This document shows positions 18,363 to 27,961 of a DNA stretch of 64,000 nt, piece after piece. Position numbers and translations under genes: made by a program. Under the pieces are notes generated by a model that was not told where the DNA came from, did no database searches, and worked only from the letters and a program-made list of their open reading frames with translations. Positions within the stretch are counted from its first letter, which is position 1. Each line of letters begins with the position of its first letter. This DNA comes from Donghicola mangrovi (lineage in GTDB: Bacteria > Pseudomonadota > Alphaproteobacteria > Rhodobacterales > Rhodobacteraceae), in the NCBI RefSeq assembly GCF_013377535.1, contig NZ_JABCJE010000001.1, positions 806,001 through 870,000 of the forward strand. Reading direction: 5' to 3'.

Positions 18363-18689
18363 ATGCAGACGTTTCGCGCAAAATACCATCTGGGGCAGGT
18401 CGTCCGCCATCGAAAGCACCCGTTTCGCGGGGTGATCTTTGATGTCGATCCCGAATTCTCAAATACCGAGGAATGGTACGAATCCATCCCCGAGGACACC
18501 CGCCCCGATCGGGACCAGCCCTACTACCACCTCTTTGCCGAGAACGAGACCACCTACTACGTGGCCTATGTGTCCGAGCAGAATCTGGTCGTGGATGATT
18601 CCGGTGAACCCGTGGACCATCCCGACATCGCTGAGATGTTCGGCCCCTATTCCGACGGGTTTTACCCGCTGCATGTCCAGCTGAACTGA
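18363..18689 (+). CDS. hspQ: Heat-shock protein HspQ (hemimethylated-DNA-binding domain)
   Basis: A 108-residue protein of the YccV/HspQ family. It shows RAKYHLGQVVRHRKHPFRGV, DVDPEF and an acidic C-terminal half, the usual pattern. In enterobacteria HspQ is a heat-induced adaptor that promotes Lon and Clp proteolysis, including of DnaA. The ATG at 18363 lacks a close ribosome site (AGGG lies 14 nt upstream). A heat-shock-like CTTGAAA at 18284-18290 lies about 75 bp upstream but without a well-spaced -10 element. Confidence 0.92.
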   Translation: MQTFRAKYHLGQVVRHRKHPFRGVIFDVDPEFSNTEEWYESIPEDTRPDRDQPYYHLFAENETTYYVAYVSEQNLVVDDSGEPVDHPDIAEMFGPYSDGFYPLHVQLN

Positions 18690-18697
18690 ACCCGTTC

Positions 18698-18733
18698 GCC
18701 CCGCCACCTGATCCGGTCGCGGGGCTTTGTTTT
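18698..18733 (+). terminator. Terminator of hspQ
   Basis: A seven-base stem (18698-18704 with 18719-18725) with a 14-base loop is followed by TTTGTTTT, immediately before the convergent ggt stop. Confidence 0.75.
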
Positions 18734-20309
18734 AGTAGCCCAGCGCGCAGCCGTCCTTGCGCGGGTCCGATCCGGCCTCAAGCAGGCCATCGCTGCGCAG
18801 AATGATCGCCTGTCCGCCCCCCAGCGGGGTTTCTGGGACGACGACATTATGCCCACGGCTTGCCAGATCATCACGCACTGCATCGGAATAGCCGCGTTCG
18901 ACCTGCATGGTCTGCCCGTCCGCAAAGCTGCGCGGCGCATCAATGGCCGCCTGCACATCCAGCCCGAAGTCATGGATGTTGGTGATCAGGCGCGCGTGCC
19001 CGTTGGGCTGATAGGCCCCGCCCATCACGCCAAAGGGCATCAAAACCCGCCCGTTTTCGCGCAACATGCCGGGGATGATGGTGTGCAGCGGGCGCTTGCC
19101 GGGGGCAAGCTCGTTGGGGTGCCCTTCGGTCAAGGTGAAGCCCGCCCCACGGTTCTGGAACAGCACACCGAACCTGTCGCTGGCAAGGCCAGACCCGAAC
19201 CCGTGGAAGATCGAATAGATCAGCGAAACGGCCATCCGGTCGCGGTCCACGACGGTGATATAGATCGTGTCTTTGTGGATCGCCTCGGCGCTGGCGGCAG
19301 GCATTGGCAGGGCGGTCTGCATGTCGATCAGGCCCGCCAGCTGCGCGGCGGTGTCCAGCGACAGCATATGCTCTAGCCGCGCACAATGGTCGGGGTCGGC
19401 GATCACTCGGTTGCGGGTGTCATAGGCCAGCTTGGCGGCCTCGGCCTCCAGATGGGCGCGGTCGGCGCTGAGCAGGCCCATCGACGGCAGGTCAAACTGG
19501 GACAGGATGTTGAGCATCAGCATCGCAGTGGCCCCGTGGCCGTTCGGCGGATGCTCCAGCAGTTCGATGCCCTGATAGCTGCTGCTGATCGGGGTGGTGT
19601 AATCGGCCCGCGCATCGGCGAAATCGTCCAAGGTATGAACCCCGCCCGCAGCGCGCAGTGTGTCGACCATATCCACGGCCACTTCGCCGGTATAGAACCC
19701 GTCGCGGCCCTGATCGGCGACGCGGCGCAGGACTTCGGCCTGACCGGGGGCGCGGAACAGCTGACCGACCCGCGGGGCCTCTCCGTCGATCAAGTAGTGG
19801 CGGCGGCCGGACTCGGACAGGCGCGGTGCGCTCTTGGCCAAGTCAAAGGCGACGCGGGGGGCGATTGGGATACCCTCATCTGCGTAGCGGATTGCGGGGG
19901 CCAGAATTTCCGACAGGCTCATGCGGCCCCAGTCGGCGTTCAGGCGGCAAAAAGCATCCATCGCGGTGGGGACGGTCACGGGGTCCGCCCCTTCGGTCGG
20001 GACAGTGGTCAGACCACGATCCCGCAGGGCGGCGGCGCTGGCGGCGGCTGGCGCACGACCGGACCCGTTCATGGCGCGGACTTCCTCGGACCCGGCGGGC
20101 TTGAACAGGACAAAACAGTCCCCGCCGATACCGGTCATTTGCGGCTCTGCGATCCCCAGCAGAACAGCGGCCGAAATCGCTGCATCCATCGCGTTCCCGC
20201 CAGCTTGCAGAATGCTAACGGCGGTCTGAGCGGCCAAGGGGTGCGACGTTGCGCACATCCCGTTGGCGGCGATCACCATGGAGCGGCCCGGTTGATGAAA
20301 ATCCCGCAT
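18732..20309 (-). CDS. ggt: Gamma-glutamyltransferase family protein
   Basis: A 525-residue Ntn-hydrolase that would cleave or transfer gamma-glutamyl groups, for example from glutathione, after self-cleavage into two subunits. The autoprocessing nucleophile is Thr348 in HKDTIYITVVDRD, aligned with Thr391 of E. coli GGT. The N-terminal motif GGNAMDAAISAA is also present. Unlike the E. coli enzyme it has no signal peptide, so a cytoplasmic location and a substrate such as a gamma-glutamyl or cephalosporin-type amide are possible. ATG 20309 follows GGAGG. It lies 61 bp downstream of the anti-sigma-type kinase gene, same strand. Confidence 0.9.
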   Translation of the reverse strand: MRDFHQPGRSMVIAANGMCATSHPLAAQTAVSILQAGGNAMDAAISAAVLLGIAEPQMTGIGGDCFVLFKPAGSEEVRAMNGSGRAPAAASAAALRDRGLTTVPTEGADPVTVPTAMDAFCRLNADWGRMSLSEILAPAIRYADEGIPIAPRVAFDLAKSAPRLSESGRRHYLIDGEAPRVGQLFRAPGQAEVLRRVADQGRDGFYTGEVAVDMVDTLRAAGGVHTLDDFADARADYTTPISSSYQGIELLEHPPNGHGATAMLMLNILSQFDLPSMGLLSADRAHLEAEAAKLAYDTRNRVIADPDHCARLEHMLSLDTAAQLAGLIDMQTALPMPAASAEAIHKDTIYITVVDRDRMAVSLIYSIFHGFGSGLASDRFGVLFQNRGAGFTLTEGHPNELAPGKRPLHTIIPGMLRENGRVLMPFGVMGGAYQPNGHARLITNIHDFGLDVQAAIDAPRSFADGQTMQVERGYSDAVRDDLASRGHNVVVPETPLGGGQAIILRSDGLLEAGSDPRKDGCALGY

Positions 20310-20370
20310 GTTACCTCCCTGCGTTTGCAGAAAGATTATCGCGCCGTGGCAATAAGCCAAGGCACCAACG

Positions 20371-20790
20371 TCAGATTTCCACCCTTTGGAAAACCATTGT
20401 CAGTTCATTCGCGCCCTGCACACGCTCGTAATGCAGACCGTCACAACAGGCGTGGATCAGGCTCCAACCCCAGCCACCCTCGGGCAGGGTTTCGGGGGCG
20501 GGCATGTCGCCGATGGGCACGGCTCCGTCCGGCATAGCGAGGCCACGGTCTGACAGGGCGACCGAAACCCCCTCGGGCAGAAGTTCCAGATCCAGCAGGA
20601 TGCGGCCATCGGGGTTGTCGGCATAGGCGTGTTCGACGATGTTGTTCATCGCCTCGGCTACGGCCAGTTCCACGCGCGGGTCGGCAGGGACGGCCCAATC
20701 CGACAGGCGCCTCGTCATCTCTTGCAGGGTGTGGCGGACCGCCAAAGCGGTCGCCTCGCAGCTGAAGCGTGCGCAGTGTTTAGTTGCCAT
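20371..20790 (-). CDS. RsbW/SpoIIAB-like ATP-binding kinase (anti-sigma factor type)
   Basis: A 139-residue GHKL ATPase of the HATPase_c_2 type. The N-box is EAMNNIVEHAY (about residues 46-56), followed by a short G1 box (SDRGLAMP) and GGWGWSLIHACCD as the G2-like glycine segment. Such proteins phosphorylate a STAS-domain partner and sequester a target protein. Its start overlaps the end of the STAS gene by 11 nt, strongly suggesting a working pair. No PP2C phosphatase or partner sigma factor is adjacent. Confidence 0.85.
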   Translation of the reverse strand: MATKHCARFSCEATALAVRHTLQEMTRRLSDWAVPADPRVELAVAEAMNNIVEHAYADNPDGRILLDLELLPEGVSVALSDRGLAMPDGAVPIGDMPAPETLPEGGWGWSLIHACCDGLHYERVQGANELTMVFQRVEI

Positions 20791-21130
20791 CCGGTACGAC
20801 CGCCTTGTCCAGAGCCTCGTGAATAACGAACACGCGGTCCATGCGGGTCAGGCGCAGCACGCGGGCCACGTCGGGCTGCAAGGACGCCAGATCCAGCCGC
20901 GCCCCCTGCGGCATCTGCTTGAGCGAGGCGACAATCGCCCCAAGTCCGCTGGAATCAATAAACGTCACCTGCCCCAGGTCCAGAACGGCCCGATGAGGCA
21001 GTTCCGATGTCAGGTCGCGCATCTGGTCCTTGAACTGGATCGCAGCGGCGGAATCGATCCGGTTCGCTGCCACGTGGATCACGCGCAAACCGGGATAGTC
21101 GGTGTTTGTCAGCTCCAAATTGCCCTCCAT
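20780..21130 (-). CDS. STAS-domain anti-anti-sigma factor-like protein
   Basis: A 116-residue single STAS domain. The phosphorylation loop is VTFIDSSGLGA, with Ser60 aligned with the phospho-serine of SpoIIAA/RsbV. It should be switched off by its overlapping kinase partner and freed by a phosphatase encoded elsewhere. ATG 21130 is taken because it gives a normal-length domain; ATG 21148 is an alternative adding six residues. Confidence 0.87.
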   Translation of the reverse strand: MEGNLELTNTDYPGLRVIHVAANRIDSAAAIQFKDQMRDLTSELPHRAVLDLGQVTFIDSSGLGAIVASLKQMPQGARLDLASLQPDVARVLRLTRMDRVFVIHEALDKAVVPDGN

Positions 21131-21312
21131 GGGTGGTTCCACGGCCACGCTAGGGGCCTTTCCTTAATCAATTCGGTATGCTGACAGGCCCTTTTAGTTT
21201 CGATTTGAAACAAACGGCCCACAGAGGCCGGAAATCCTGCGGCGGGTGGCGATTCCCCGCGAACCCCTGTATCCAAGGCCGACTTTTGACATCGACCCCA
21301 CCCGAGGCCCCT

Positions 21313-21768
21313 ATGCGCGTCGACTACGAGACTCTGGCGAAAAACATTGCGGCTTTGGCCCATGGCGAAACCGACACGGTGGCGCTGATGGCCACGCTGG
21401 CCTGTGAAATCCACCATGCGGATGACCGCTTTGACTGGACGGGGTTTTACCGCGTGACCGAGCCCGAGGTTCTGAAAATCGGCCCCTATCAAGGTGGGCA
21501 TGGCTGTCTGGTGATTCCGTTTTCGCGCGGTGTCTGCGGGGCCGCAGCCCGCACCCAAGAGACTCAGCTGGTGCCCGATGTCGACGCATTCCCCGGCCAT
21601 ATCGCGTGCGCCAGCACCACACGGTCAGAGATCGTGCTGCCCGTGTTCAACGCGGCGGGCGAGGTGATCGGCGTGCTGGATATCGACAGCAACCAGCCCG
21701 ATGCCTTTGACCAGACGGATGCGGACCAACTGGCTGCGATCCTGAGCGCCACCTTCGGGCAGCTATAA
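21313..21768 (+). CDS. msrC: Free methionine-(R)-sulfoxide reductase (GAF domain)
   Basis: A 151-residue GAF-domain enzyme reducing free methionine-R-sulfoxide, cytoplasmic. The three cysteines of the family are in place: Cys65 in GGHGCLVIPF, Cys75 in SRGVCGAAA and Cys99 in PGHIACAS, followed by RSEIVLPVF. Length matches E. coli fRMsr. It is coupled to the next gene by a TAATG stop-start overlap. A longer reading from 21178 is not supported. Confidence 0.93.
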   Translation: MRVDYETLAKNIAALAHGETDTVALMATLACEIHHADDRFDWTGFYRVTEPEVLKIGPYQGGHGCLVIPFSRGVCGAAARTQETQLVPDVDAFPGHIACASTTRSEIVLPVFNAAGEVIGVLDIDSNQPDAFDQTDADQLAAILSATFGQL

Positions 21769-22415
21769 TGAGCAGCGATTACAATCCGCCCAAGGACCCG
21801 CTGAATATCCTGCACGAGGATGCCCATATCATCGTCGTGGATAAACCCAGCGGCCTGCTGTCTGTCCCCGGTCGGGGCGAGCATCTGGCCGACTGCCTGA
21901 TGAGCCGCGTTCAGGCGGCCTTTCCCACCGCCTTGCTGGTGCATCGGCTGGATCGGGATACGTCGGGCGTGATGGTGTTCGCGCAGAACGCTGCCGCGCA
22001 AAAGAACCTTGGTCAGCAGTTCGAGAACCGCCAGACCAAGAAGACCTATATCGCGCGCGTTTGGGGCTATGTGGATGGCGATGAGGGCACGATTGATCTG
22101 CCCTTGATTGTGGACTGGCCCAACCGCCCCAAGCAGATCGTGGACTTCGAGAACGGCAAGCCTGCGGTCACCGACTGGAAAGTGGCCAAGCGCGGCGACC
22201 GTGAAACGCGGATGCGTCTGATGCCGCGCACGGGCCGCAGCCACCAGCTGCGCGTTCACATGCAGTCGCTGGGGCATCCGATTCTTGGGGACCCGTTCTA
22301 TTCCGACGGCGAGGCCCGCGAATTCCCGCGCCTGATGCTGCATTCCGAGGAATTGCGCCTGAAGCACCCCGAGGATGGCCGCGGGATGCGTTTCAGGGCC
22401 AAGGCGCCTTTCTGA
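21768..22415 (+). CDS. RluA-family pseudouridine synthase
   Basis: A 215-residue RNA pseudouridine synthase. The catalytic Asp62 lies in HRLDRDTSG, and other motifs are VVDKPSGLLSVPG and GRSHQLRVHMQSLGHPILGDPFY. It lacks the S4 domain, like E. coli RluA itself, which acts on 23S rRNA U746 and tRNA U32; the exact target here is inferred. The ATG overlaps the msrC stop by one base. The stop codon abuts the convergent kinase-like gene. Confidence 0.92.
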   Translation: MSSDYNPPKDPLNILHEDAHIIVVDKPSGLLSVPGRGEHLADCLMSRVQAAFPTALLVHRLDRDTSGVMVFAQNAAAQKNLGQQFENRQTKKTYIARVWGYVDGDEGTIDLPLIVDWPNRPKQIVDFENGKPAVTDWKVAKRGDRETRMRLMPRTGRSHQLRVHMQSLGHPILGDPFYSDGEAREFPRLMLHSEELRLKHPEDGRGMRFRAKAPF

Positions 22416-23459
22416 TCACTGACCGCGCAGCTGGCGGTCGGTCAGGTTCAGACGTTCGTTCACGATGGGGCGCAGGGTGTCGGCAAGGGCCGGATCGCGC
22501 TCCATCAATTCTTGCAGCTCGTCGGCGCGGTTCATCGCCACCAGCTGCAGGATGTCACTGCGTACGGTGCCGTCCAGTTCGCGCGGCAGGCTCATGACGG
22601 CTTGCAGATGCTCGACCCGTTTTTCGGGGATGAAGCTGCGCAGGATCGCTTGATCCAGATCCGTTTCCACAAAGCCATAAAGGCCAACACCACGCGCAGG
22701 CAGGGCAAAGGTCGCAAAGGCCACGTCCTGAACGCGGGGATGGGACATCAGCTCTTCGCGCAGGGCGGGGCCTTCGTTGGCGACGCGGTTTTCGGTGCCT
22801 TCGCCGTCTGACCAGTTCATCAGCTTGCGGGTGACGAAGTTATAGAGGGGCTTCGCCGTCGCCATCCAGACGCGCGAGGGCAAAGCGCGCCGCTCCAGCA
22901 TCTTCTTTTCGGCGGGGGTCAGCAGGGCCTTGGCGTATTTGCGCTTCTGCTTGAGCAGGTGGCGCAGGTCCTCATAAGCCATGATGCGGTGCAGACGCCC
23001 GCGGTTCTGGTGCACTGAGGCCAACTGAAAATCGATCACGCTGGCGCGCCCGTCCGGCGTCATCAGCCAGTTCTGGGGTTTCGCCAGATCGTTATGGGTG
23101 ACGCCCCGCTTGCGCATTTCCCGCAGCAGACGCTTGGCGTCCTTGTACCACGCCGCATCCTTGGGTTTGGCCAGCTGTAGGGGGGTGCCGTGGCTCCAAG
23201 TGCGCAGGATGCCTTCGCGGTCCACGCGGATCAGCTGGGGGGTGCCCTCGATGCCGGCCACAGCCTTCAGGCCGCGGATTTCCTTGCGGGCCAGTGCCCA
23301 CCCGATCCAGCGGGACCATAGCGGCAGGGAGCCAAGGCGGCGCATGACCAGCTTTTCGCTCGGGTCGCTGGCGGCATAGCCAGAGACGGTTTCCGAGAAG
23401 GGGTCACGCTTGTGTACAGTTTCCTGCACAAACTGGGTATCGGCGGGCAAGGTTTTCAT
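22416..23459 (-). CDS. Kinase-like protein with acyl-adenylate-ligase-type C-terminal domain
   Basis: A 347-residue protein of unknown function. The N-terminal half looks like a RIO/lipopolysaccharide-type kinase: H122-N-D124 in VTHNDLAKPQN (catalytic loop, Asn130) and Asp143 in VIDFQLAS, as in the DFG position. The C-terminal part (about 225-325) resembles the small C-terminal domain of AMP-forming acyl-CoA synthetases (SHPRVQDVAFATFALP, YGFVET, SLPRELDGTVRSDIL), but the catalytic lysine of the GK motif is Thr. ATG 23459 is preferred for the AGGCGG upstream; ATG 23498 couples to the aldehyde dehydrogenase stop. Probably co-transcribed with that gene. Confidence 0.65.
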   Translation of the reverse strand: MKTLPADTQFVQETVHKRDPFSETVSGYAASDPSEKLVMRRLGSLPLWSRWIGWALARKEIRGLKAVAGIEGTPQLIRVDREGILRTWSHGTPLQLAKPKDAAWYKDAKRLLREMRKRGVTHNDLAKPQNWLMTPDGRASVIDFQLASVHQNRGRLHRIMAYEDLRHLLKQKRKYAKALLTPAEKKMLERRALPSRVWMATAKPLYNFVTRKLMNWSDGEGTENRVANEGPALREELMSHPRVQDVAFATFALPARGVGLYGFVETDLDQAILRSFIPEKRVEHLQAVMSLPRELDGTVRSDILQLVAMNRADELQELMERDPALADTLRPIVNERLNLTDRQLRGQ

Positions 23460-23501
23460 GCCCGCCTGAGTATTCCGAAGGCGCGGATCGCGCAACATCC
23501 G

Positions 23502-24929
23502 TTAGTCGACGTAGGCGGTAATCACCTTCACTTCGCAGAAATCCTCTAGGCCATAGTGACCGCCCTCGCGCCCGTTGCCCGAGGCTTTGACCCCGCCAAA
23601 GGGCGACCCCTTGGCGATGCCGCGACCGTTGGTCTGGATCATGCCTGCGTGCAGACGGCGCGCCACGCGCATCCGTTTTGCGTCGTCCTGAGACTGGACA
23701 TAGTGGGTCAGGCCATAGGGCGAGTCGTTGGCGATTGCGATGGCTTCTTCCTCGGTGTCGAAGGGGATGATCGACAGCACGGGGCCAAAGATTTCCTGCT
23801 GCGCGATGGTCATGTCGTTGGTCACGTCCGCAAATACGGTCGGACGCACGAAATACCCACGGTTCAGACCTGCGGGGCGGCCGGTGCCACCGGCGGCCAG
23901 ACGGGCGCCTTCGTCGATGCCTTTCTGGATCAGGTCCTGAATTTTGTTGAACTGCAATTCGCTGACCACGGGGCCAATGTGAGTGCCGTGCTCGTGCGCA
24001 GACGCCACGCCACGGGTTTCCGCAGCCTTCACCGCATCCTCGACCGCCGCGTCATAGCGCGAGCGTTCCACCAGCATACGGGTCGGCGCGTTGCACGACT
24101 GGCCCGAGTTGTTGAAGCAGTGCATCGCGCCACGGGTCACGGCATTCGCGTCCGCGTCCGCAAAGACGATGTTCGCGCCCTTGCCCCCCAGTTCGAGGCT
24201 CACGCGCTTTAGCGTATCGGCGGCGGCTTTGCTGATCGCGATGCCCGCGCGGGTCGAGCCGGTAAAGCTGATCATCGCCACGTCAGGATGGGTAGACAGC
24301 TGGCTGCCCACACCGGGCCCGTCACCGTTCACAAGGTTGAAGACGCCAGCGGGAACGCCCGCCTCGTGCAGCATCTCGGCGAACAGCAGGCCCGACAGGG
24401 GCGCGATTTCCGAGGGCTTCAGCACCATGGTGCAGCCAACCGCCAGCGCGGGGATCACCTTGAGGCAGATCTGGTTCATCGGCCAGTTCCACGGTGTGAT
24501 CAGGCCGACCACGCCGATGGGGTCCAGCACGTGCATCTCGGTCGGGGTAAAGCGGCGTTCAAACTCGAAATGCTCCAGCGCCTCGAGGAAGCCCTCGGTG
24601 TGCCAGCTGCCCGCGCCAACCTGCTCTTCGAGCGACCAATCCAGGGGGGCGCCCATCTCGGTGGTCATGGCATCTGCCATTTCCTGCGCCCGGCTATTGT
24701 AAATTTCGAGGAATTTTTTGATCACATTTGCGCGTTCATCCAGCGGTAGGGCCGACCAGCTGGGGAACGCGGCCTTGGCTGCGGCAACTGCGGCATCGGT
24801 ATCCGCCTGACTTCCTAAAGAGATAACGGCCGCAACCTCTTCGGTAGACGGGTCGATCACGTCGAAATCATTGGCCTGTGCCGGAGTGACCCACTGACCG
24901 TTGATGTAGAACTCGCGTTTTTTGATCAT
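23502..24929 (-). CDS. NAD(P)-dependent aldehyde dehydrogenase
   Basis: A 475-residue class-3-fold aldehyde dehydrogenase oxidising an unknown aldehyde to its acid. The catalytic Cys279 lies in NNSGQSCNAPTRM, the general base Glu246 in LELGGKGANI, the oxyanion Asn in TPWNWPMNQ, and the cofactor motif FTGSTRAG is present. A GGAG site precedes ATG 24929; the upstream extension to 24983 is not needed. The kinase-like gene follows after a short gap, and the promoter region faces the peroxiredoxin gene. Confidence 0.93.
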   Translation of the reverse strand: MIKKREFYINGQWVTPAQANDFDVIDPSTEEVAAVISLGSQADTDAAVAAAKAAFPSWSALPLDERANVIKKFLEIYNSRAQEMADAMTTEMGAPLDWSLEEQVGAGSWHTEGFLEALEHFEFERRFTPTEMHVLDPIGVVGLITPWNWPMNQICLKVIPALAVGCTMVLKPSEIAPLSGLLFAEMLHEAGVPAGVFNLVNGDGPGVGSQLSTHPDVAMISFTGSTRAGIAISKAAADTLKRVSLELGGKGANIVFADADANAVTRGAMHCFNNSGQSCNAPTRMLVERSRYDAAVEDAVKAAETRGVASAHEHGTHIGPVVSELQFNKIQDLIQKGIDEGARLAAGGTGRPAGLNRGYFVRPTVFADVTNDMTIAQQEIFGPVLSIIPFDTEEEAIAIANDSPYGLTHYVQSQDDAKRMRVARRLHAGMIQTNGRGIAKGSPFGGVKASGNGREGGHYGLEDFCEVKVITAYVD

Positions 24930-25062
24930 AATTTTTCTCCTTAGAGTTAGCGGCAATGTGTCATCCATGAACCGTTCTGGCAAGAGAGGGGGTGACGCAG
25001 CGCAGGTAAATTCCTAGGTAAGAGGCCAACAGCAATTTCCATGACCTAAGGAGGGTTTTCTC

Positions 25063-25710
25063 ATGGGCCTGCGTATTAACGATGTTATCCCGAACCTGAC
25101 CGTCAAAACCGATCAGGGCGAGTTCGCCCTGCACGACTGGGTTGGCGATTCGTGGGCGATCCTGTTCTCGCACCCCAAAGACTTTACCCCCGTCTGCACC
25201 ACCGAGTTCGGCGCTGTCTCGCAGCTGGCCGACGAATGGGAAAAGCGCGGCGTCAAAGTGATCGGCCTGTCGGTCGATGGCGTCGAAGAGCACAAGCAGT
25301 GGAAGGGCGACATCGAGTCGTTCTCGGGCGCGAAAGCCACTTTCCCGATCATCGCGGACATCGATCTGGAAGTGTCCAAGGCGTTCGACATGCTGCCCGC
25401 AGACGCTTACATGCCCGATGGCCGCACTGCGGCTGACTCGGCGTCGGTGCGTTCGGTGTTCATCATCGCGCCCAACAAGAAGCTGCAGCTGTCGATGACC
25501 TACCCCATGTCGGTCGGCCGTAACTTTGCCGAGGTTCTGCGCGCCGTTGACGCCCTGCAGAAAACCTATGGCGTGCCGCTGGCGACCCCCGCGAACTGGA
25601 CCGAAGGTCAGGACGTGATTATCGCCCTGTCGCTGAACGACGAGCAGGCCAAAGAAAAGTACGGCGAATTCGACAAGAAGCTGCCCTACCTGCGCACTGC
25701 CAAAGTCTGA
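25063..25710 (+). CDS. 1-Cys peroxiredoxin (Prx6 family)
   Basis: A 215-residue peroxidase detoxifying hydrogen peroxide and organic or lipid hydroperoxides. The peroxidatic Cys45 lies in KDFTPVCTTEFG and is the only cysteine, so reduction must come from an outside thiol. The C-terminal extension (PANWTEGQDVI ... LPYLR) and length are those of Prx6. A strong AAGGAGG site precedes the ATG. It has its own terminator. Confidence 0.95.
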   Translation: MGLRINDVIPNLTVKTDQGEFALHDWVGDSWAILFSHPKDFTPVCTTEFGAVSQLADEWEKRGVKVIGLSVDGVEEHKQWKGDIESFSGAKATFPIIADIDLEVSKAFDMLPADAYMPDGRTAADSASVRSVFIIAPNKKLQLSMTYPMSVGRNFAEVLRAVDALQKTYGVPLATPANWTEGQDVIIALSLNDEQAKEKYGEFDKKLPYLRTAKV

Positions 25711-25730
25711 TCCGGTCAGACGGAATTCAG

Positions 25731-25759
25731 GGGCCTCGCAGCGATGCGGGGCCCTTTTT
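25731..25759 (+). terminator. Terminator of the peroxiredoxin gene
   Basis: A ten-base stem (25731-25740 with 25745-25754, one G-T pair) is followed by TTTTT. Confidence 0.88.
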
Positions 25760-25778
25760 CTATGGGCAAGCCCCAACG

Positions 25779-25804
25779 AAAAAGGCCCCGCATTTCTGCG
25801 GGGC
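25779..25804 (-). terminator. Terminator of pnp
   Basis: On the minus strand an eight-base stem (25785-25792 with 25797-25804) is followed by TTTTT. It faces the peroxiredoxin terminator 20 bp away. Confidence 0.88.
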
Positions 25805-25828
25805 CCTCTAATCTGTCAGAAGCGCTGA

Positions 25829-27961
25829 TTATTCAGCTTCGGCTTCTGCAACGATCTCTTCGCCAGTTTCCTGGTTCACGTCGCGCATTGCCAGACGGAC
25901 CTTACCGCGGTCATCAAAGCCCAGCAGCTTGACCCAAACTTCCTGACCTTCTTTGACGACGTCCGAAGGATGGTTCACGCGGCGTGCTTCCAGCTGGGAC
26001 ACGTGGACCAGACCATCGCGCTTGCCGAAGAAGTTCACGAAGGCGCCGAAATCGACGATCTTCACGACCTTGCCTTTGTAGATCTTGCCAACTTCGGGCT
26101 CTGCCACGATCGAGTAGATCATGTCGTAGGCCTTCTGGATGGCTTCGCCGTTCGACGATGCGATCTTGATCACGCCGTCGTCGTTGATGTCGACTTTTGC
26201 GCCCGACACTTCGACGATTTCACGGATGACCTTGCCGCCCGAACCGATCACTTCACGGATCTTGTCGGTGGGGATCTGCATGGTTTCGATGCGCGGTGCG
26301 TGGACCGAGAATTCGCCAGCCGAGGTCAGCGCCTTGGCCATCTCACCCAGGATGTGCAGACGGCCGTCTTTGGCCTGAGCCAGTGCCTGCTTCATGATCT
26401 CGGCGGTGATGCCTGCAACCTTGATGTCCATCTGCAGCGAGGTGATGCCGTTTTCGGTACCTGCTACTTTGAAGTCCATGTCGCCAAGGTGGTCTTCGTC
26501 ACCCAGAATGTCGGTCAGAACCGCAAAGCGGCCATCGTCTTCCAGGATCAGACCCATCGCAACGCCAGCAACCGGAGCGGTCAGCGGAACGCCTGCGTCC
26601 ATCATCGACAGCGAGCCACCACAGACCGACGCCATCGAGGACGAGCCGTTCGATTCGGTGATCTCCGACACGACGCGGATGGTGTAGGGGAAGTCGGTTG
26701 CCGCGGGCAGAACAGCCTGCAGCGCGCGCCATGCCAGCTTGCCGTGGCCGATTTCGCGGCGACCGGGCGAACCAACGCGGCCCACTTCACCAACCGAGTA
26801 GGGAGGGAAGTTGTAGTGCAGCAGGAAGTTCGAACGCGAGTTGCCGTGCAGGGCGTCGATGATCTGCTCGTCGTCGCCGGTGCCCAGAGTGGTGACAACC
26901 AGACCCTGGGTTTCGCCGCGGGTGAACAGAGCCGAGCCGTGGGTACGGGGCAGGATGCCAACTTCGGACGAGATCGCGCGAACGTCGGTGGTCGAGCGGC
27001 CGTCGATACGTGCGCCGCCGTTGATGACGTCGCCGCGCAGGATCGAGCTTTCCAGTTTCTTGAAGGCCGAGCCGAGGTTGATGTCGGCCAGTTCTTCTTC
27101 GGTCAGGGTCGCTTTGACAGCTTCGCGGGCAGCGGCAACAGCGTTAACGCGGTCCTGCTTGTCCTTGATCGCGAAGGCGGCGCGCATCTGCTCTTCACCA
27201 GCGGCTTTAACCTTGGCGTACAGATCGCTGTAGTCGGGCGCGACAAAGTTGAAGGGCTCTTTCGCGCAATCTTCGGCCAGGCTGATGATCAGGTCGATAA
27301 CCGGCTTGATCGCGTCGTGGCCGAACTGGACGGCACCCAGCATTTCTTCTTCGGTCAGCTCGTAAGCTTCGGATTCCACCATCATCACGGCGTCTTTGGT
27401 ACCGGCGATAACCAGGTCCAGACGCTGCTCGGGGTTCGAGCGCAGGTGATCCATATCCTCGACCGAGGGGTTCAGGACGTACTGGCCGTTCGAGAAGCCA
27501 ACGCGTGCGCCAGCGATCGGACCCATGAAGGGAACGCCCGAAATGGTCAGAGCGGCCGAAGCAGCGATCATTGCAACGACGTCGGGGTCGTTAACCAGAT
27601 CGTGGCTCAGCACGGTGCACATCACCAGAACTTCGTGCTTGAAGCCCGAGACGAACAGCGGGCGGATCGGACGGTCGATCAGACGCGCGGTCAGGGTCTC
27701 TTTTTCCGAGGGACGCGCTTCGCGCTTGAAGAAGCCGCCGGGGATTTTGCCAGCTGCGTAGTATTTTTCCTGATAATGCACAGTCAGGGGGAAGAAGTCC
27801 TGACCCGGCTTTGCCTCTTTGGCGAAGGTCACGTTCGCCATAACCGAGGTCTCACCCAGGGTGGCGATCACGGTACCGTCTGCCTGGCGGGCAACCTTAC
27901 CGGTTTCCAGAGTGAGGGTTTCGTCGCCCCACTGCATAGATTTTTTGAATTCGTTGAACAT
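25829..27961 (-). CDS. pnp: Polyribonucleotide nucleotidyltransferase (PNPase)
   Basis: A 710-residue 3'-5' phosphorolytic exoribonuclease and degradosome component. Two RNase PH domains are followed by a KH domain (about 553-615, [15 protein letters not shown]) and an S1 domain (about 620-690, [24 protein letters not shown]). Signature [16 protein letters not shown] is present. ATG 27961 is chosen because AGGA lies 7 nt upstream; ATG 27967 is the alternative. In many alphaproteobacteria rpsO lies directly upstream; here it is about 12.7 kb away on the same strand. Confidence 0.97.
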   Translation of the reverse strand: MFNEFKKSMQWGDETLTLETGKVARQADGTVIATLGETSVMANVTFAKEAKPGQDFFPLTVHYQEKYYAAGKIPGGFFKREARPSEKETLTARLIDRPIRPLFVSGFKHEVLVMCTVLSHDLVNDPDVVAMIAASAALTISGVPFMGPIAGARVGFSNGQYVLNPSVEDMDHLRSNPEQRLDLVIAGTKDAVMMVESEAYELTEEEMLGAVQFGHDAIKPVIDLIISLAEDCAKEPFNFVAPDYSDLYAKVKAAGEEQMRAAFAIKDKQDRVNAVAAAREAVKATLTEEELADINLGSAFKKLESSILRGDVINGGARIDGRSTTDVRAISSEVGILPRTHGSALFTRGETQGLVVTTLGTGDDEQIIDALHGNSRSNFLLHYNFPPYSVGEVGRVGSPGRREIGHGKLAWRALQAVLPAATDFPYTIRVVSEITESNGSSSMASVCGGSLSMMDAGVPLTAPVAGVAMGLILEDDGRFAVLTDILGDEDHLGDMDFKVAGTENGITSLQMDIKVAGITAEIMKQALAQAKDGRLHILGEMAKALTSAGEFSVHAPRIETMQIPTDKIREVIGSGGKVIREIVEVSGAKVDINDDGVIKIASSNGEAIQKAYDMIYSIVAEPEVGKIYKGKVVKIVDFGAFVNFFGKRDGLVHVSQLEARRVNHPSDVVKEGQEVWVKLLGFDDRGKVRLAMRDVNQETGEEIVAEAEAE

